8,852 nt of DNA from Pseudomonadota bacterium. GTDB lineage: Bacteria; Pseudomonadota; Gammaproteobacteria; Pseudomonadales; Azotimanducaceae. The notes beneath the pieces are model-generated. The model saw nothing but the letters and a program-made list of their open reading frames with translations. It ran no database searches and had not been told where the DNA came from. The stretch lies in assembly GCA_027622495.1 (NCBI GenBank), contig JAQBYL010000156.1, forward strand, positions 1 through 8,852, read 5' to 3'. Within the stretch, counting starts at the first letter, position 1; each line of letters opens with the position of its first letter. This document shows, piece by piece, positions 6,744-8,852 of the stretch. The position numbers and the translations under genes are program-made.

Positions 6744-7637
6744 CTACTCCGACCGGTTCCCCACCCGACTGGCCCAGTCCAGCTTGCTGCGGCACGACTC
6801 ATAAAAGCTGTGACCCAGAGTGTGAAGCAGCTTCAGCGGCGTGTGGTACTTCGAGATGCGGACCTCGTCTCCCAGTTCGAGTTGTGTATTCACCTGAGAA
6901 TCGTAGCTCGCCTGGGTGGTGGTGGAGCGTCCGGCACCGACGATCACCGATATCACCGAATCACCCGGCACCACCAGCGGCCGCGATGTCAAAGTGTGCG
7001 GGAACATGGGCACCACGACGATGGCATCAAGGGTTGGATGCATGATCGGTCCACCGGCGCTCAGCGCATAAGCCGTGGACCCGGTAGGAGAGGCAACAAT
7101 CAGGCCGTCAGATCGCTGGTCGTAGACGTACTCGTCGTTGACCTTGAGCGAGAATTCCATCATCCGCGCCATGCTGCCGGGGTGCACCACCACGTCGTTG
7201 AGCGCTGGTGATCTATCGATTTCCTGACCGTCACGGATGACGCGCGCATCGAGCAGGAAATGGGCTTCAATTTTGAATTCGCCGTTAAGAACAGCCTGCA
7301 GCTCGGTGCCGATGTGTTCGGGCGGAATGTCCGCCAGAAACCCGAGCCCGCCTCGATTTACCCCCAGTACTGGCACACCAGCATGGGCAAGGTCGCGGGC
7401 TACACCAAGCAGACTGCCGTCGCCGCCCACCACGATGATCAGGTCGCAGCGCGACCCGAGATCGGTCCGCGACAGAGTCTCATGCGGGCAATCTACCAGT
7501 AACTCCGCGGTGCGATCTTCGACAAAGATACCCACGCCGGACGTTGCCAGGAAAGTCTCCACAGCTGCTACGCTGTCAGCTACCTCGGGATTGCCCCGCC
7601 GTCCGATCAGACCGATGGTCTTGAAACTCGCCGCCAT
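6744..7637 (-). CDS. nadK: NAD kinase
   Basis: A 297-residue cytosolic enzyme that phosphorylates NAD to NADP using ATP; E. coli NadK is 292 residues. Seen: the N-terminal Rossmann-like domain with the catalytic GGDGS at 71-75 (Asp73 is the likely base); NRGGLGFL at 94-101; NDVV at 147-150 opening the C-terminal beta domain; HPGSMARMMEF at 152-162; the substrate-binding SDGLIVASPTGSTAY at 176-190 followed by ALSAGGP; and VPMFPHTLTSRPLV at 209-222. All core motifs are intact. The ATG at 7637 gives the expected N-terminus (KTIGLIGR near residue 6). A possible CAGGG lies about 14 bases upstream, so the ribosome site is weak. The gene is divergent from cysE and convergent with the mocA-like gene. 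In E. coli nadK is next to grpE and recN, which are not seen here. Confidence 0.96.
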   Translation of the reverse strand: MAASFKTIGLIGRRGNPEVADSVAAVETFLATSGVGIFVEDRTAELLVDCPHETLSRTDLGSRCDLIIVVGGDGSLLGVARDLAHAGVPVLGVNRGGLGFLADIPPEHIGTELQAVLNGEFKIEAHFLLDARVIRDGQEIDRSPALNDVVVHPGSMARMMEFSLKVNDEYVYDQRSDGLIVASPTGSTAYALSAGGPIMHPTLDAIVVVPMFPHTLTSRPLVVPGDSVISVIVGAGRSTTTQASYDSQVNTQLELGDEVRISKYHTPLKLLHTLGHSFYESCRSKLDWASRVGNRSE

Positions 7638-7781
7638 GTGAATGCAACTGCCCTGAAATCACTGCCTTCGAGGAACAGTACACACCCGCATGCGGTTCAA
7701 CAACCTCACCGTTTCGCGCTTGCATTCTCACCCGTGCCGGGTAGTCTGACAGCCCTTCTTGGTAAACGCGGGTCTGCAGTC
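7638..7781. promoter_or_regulatory. Divergent nadK-cysE control region with inverted repeats
   Basis: This is the space between nadK and the preferred cysE start. It holds a perfect 10-base palindrome CCGCATGCGG (7686-7695) and an 8-base inverted repeat GAATGCAA (7640-7647) / TTGCATTC (7720-7727). Weak promoter matches are seen toward cysE (TTGCAT 7720-7725 and TAGTCT 7742-7747, 16-base spacer) and toward nadK (minus-strand TTGTTG and TACTGT, 17-base spacer). The frame of cysE is open across the region, so it could instead be coding. No known operator was recognised. Confidence 0.4.
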
Positions 7782-8630
7782 GTGACCAACGCATTGGATC
7801 GTCGTTTCACACAGGTGGTTTCCACCCTCAAGGACGCTACCCTCGCCCACATCACACAGCCCGGGGATCTGTGGCCGTTCATGCGTGAAGAAGCGCGCAA
7901 GAAAGCCGAACAGGAGCCCATCTTAGGCTCGTACTTTCACGCAACGGTGCTGAATCACAAAAACTTCGGTTCGGCGCTGAGCTTCCGTCTGGCCAGTAAG
8001 CTCGATAACCCGATGTTGCCTACCATGCTGATCCGCGACGTGATCGTCGAAGCCATGGATCAGGACCCGACGATCCTCAAGTCGGCAGAGATCGATATAG
8101 TGGCGATCTACTCGCGTGACCCGGCCTGTGAAGACCTGTCTACCCCGTTCCTGTTTTACAAAGGTTTTCATGCGCTGCAGGCGCACCGGGTTGCCCATTG
8201 GCTGTGGCATCAGGGCCGTCGAACCCTGGCGCAGTTTTTTCAGAATCAGATCAGCGTCACGCTGGGGGTCGATATCCATCCGGCAGCCACCATTGGCAGC
8301 GGCATCATGCTGGACCACGCCACCGGCATCGTCATCGGCGAAACTGCGGTGGTCGAAGACGACGTATCCATCCTGCATTCAGTCACCCTGGGTGGCTCGG
8401 GCAAGGTCTCCGGCGACCGGCACCCTAAGATCCGTCGCGGTGTACTGCTGTCGGCAGGCTGCACGGTGCTCGGCAACATCGAAGTGGGTGAAGGTGCCAA
8501 AGTCGGTGCAGGCAGTGTGGTCCTGTCACCCGTTGCTGCGCATACCACAGTGGCCGGGGTGCCTGCCAAGGTGGTTGCGCGAGCAAGTGACCTGATGCCG
8601 TCGCATGAGATGGATCACAGCCTGGATTAG
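7782..8630 (+). CDS. cysE: Serine O-acetyltransferase
   Basis: Transfers acetyl from acetyl-CoA to L-serine to give O-acetylserine, the first committed step of cysteine synthesis, in the cytosol. In known enzymes it forms a hexamer and binds CysK. From the GTG at 7782 it is 282 residues (E. coli 273). Seen: the N-terminal helical domain (DLWPFMREEARKKA, then LGSYFHATVLNHKNFGSALSF, RDPACEDLSTPFLFYKGFHALQAHR) followed by a left-handed beta-helix of hexapeptide repeats. Catalytic residues are Asp164 in VDIHP and His179 in LDHATG. VTLGGSGK, GDRHPKI and AGVPAKVV complete the acetyl-CoA site. The frame is open to a GTG at 7638, which would add 48 residues unlike CysE and abut the nadK start; homology to E. 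coli begins only about 22 residues after the 7782 GTG. A TTG at 7794 is another option. The gene is divergent from nadK, and a zinc-ribbon gene follows 2 bases after it. Confidence 0.93.
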   Translation: MTNALDRRFTQVVSTLKDATLAHITQPGDLWPFMREEARKKAEQEPILGSYFHATVLNHKNFGSALSFRLASKLDNPMLPTMLIRDVIVEAMDQDPTILKSAEIDIVAIYSRDPACEDLSTPFLFYKGFHALQAHRVAHWLWHQGRRTLAQFFQNQISVTLGVDIHPAATIGSGIMLDHATGIVIGETAVVEDDVSILHSVTLGGSGKVSGDRHPKIRRGVLLSAGCTVLGNIEVGEGAKVGAGSVVLSPVAAHTTVAGVPAKVVARASDLMPSHEMDHSLD

Positions 8631-8632
8631 TG

Positions 8633-8833
8633 ATGGCCGAGCCTAAGTGTCCTGACTGTGGTGTTTGCGGTATGGAACATATCGTTTCTAAAGACAGTGT
8701 TGAAAAATCTAAAACCAGGCAGCCTTGGTTTGTGGTGATTCATTGTGATGGGTGTGGGTATGTTTATGGGGCTATTGCTAAGCATACGTTTGCTCAGGCG
8801 GTTACGGCTAAGTTTGTGTTGCCTAAAGGGTGA
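8633..8833 (+). CDS. Small zinc-ribbon-like protein of unknown function
   Basis: A 66-residue protein whose name I do not recognise. Seen: CPDCGVC at 6-12 and CDGCG at 38-42, two CxxC knuckles about 28 residues apart as in a zinc ribbon; a charged middle (SKDSVEKSKTRQ, 19-30); an aromatic/beta stretch PWFVVIH at 31-37; and YVYGAIAKHTF at 43-53. It has no signal peptide or membrane helix. The ATG at 8633 is chosen over a GTG at 8630; it lies 2 bases after the cysE stop with GGA 6 bases upstream, so it is probably co-transcribed with cysE. Codon use is unlike the neighbours: 33 of 66 codons end in T and only 6 in C, and none of the last 38 ends in C. The CxxC pairs and the sensible start argue that it is a real gene. 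Function could be nucleic-acid or protein binding, which is only a guess. It ends 19 bases before the right edge. Confidence 0.75.
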   Translation: MAEPKCPDCGVCGMEHIVSKDSVEKSKTRQPWFVVIHCDGCGYVYGAIAKHTFAQAVTAKFVLPKG

Positions 8834-8852
8834 CTGTCTTAGGTTGAATCGG

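Overview
The window looks like ordinary chromosomal housekeeping sequence from a GC-rich gammaproteobacterium, probably free-living. The taxon is inferred from a GlpG-type rhomboid, a long E. coli-like aminopeptidase N, gammaproteobacterial-type NadK and CysE, and a Pseudomonas-like BatD end. I cannot name a genus. No rRNA, tRNA, insertion sequence, CRISPR array or phage gene is visible, and I do not see a clear undescribed multi-gene system.

Layout, left to right. (1) The 3' end of a batD-like gene runs on the + strand off the left edge. (2) Convergent to it is a tight minus-strand operon transcribed from about 5.1 kb down to 0.74 kb: rhomboid protease, then a DUF2797 cysteine-rich protein, then aminopeptidase N (pepN). 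The genes overlap by 11 and 1 bases, so translation is probably coupled. (3) Divergent from the rhomboid gene, on the + strand, is a pair of molybdenum-cofactor genes, an XdhC/CoxI-family protein and a MocA-like cytidylyltransferase, which also overlap. (4) nadK (NAD kinase) lies convergent to these on the minus strand. (5) Divergent from nadK is cysE (serine O-acetyltransferase, + strand). It is followed 2 bases later by a 66-codon zinc-ribbon protein gene that ends just before the window edge.

How the genes relate. The rhomboid (membrane proteolysis), DUF2797 and PepN (peptide trimming) genes form one transcription unit, although a shared pathway is not proven. XdhC and MocA both serve maturation of molybdoenzymes of the xanthine dehydrogenase/CO dehydrogenase class, but no such enzyme is in the window. 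NadK supplies NADP, and CysE commits serine to cysteine synthesis. Both are core metabolism and share a short divergent control region.

The points most worth a second look are the possible GIY-YIG-like core in the DUF2797 protein, the sharply different codon use of the small zinc-ribbon gene, the orphan XdhC-MocA pair, and the doubtful start of cysE with the inverted repeats in front of it.
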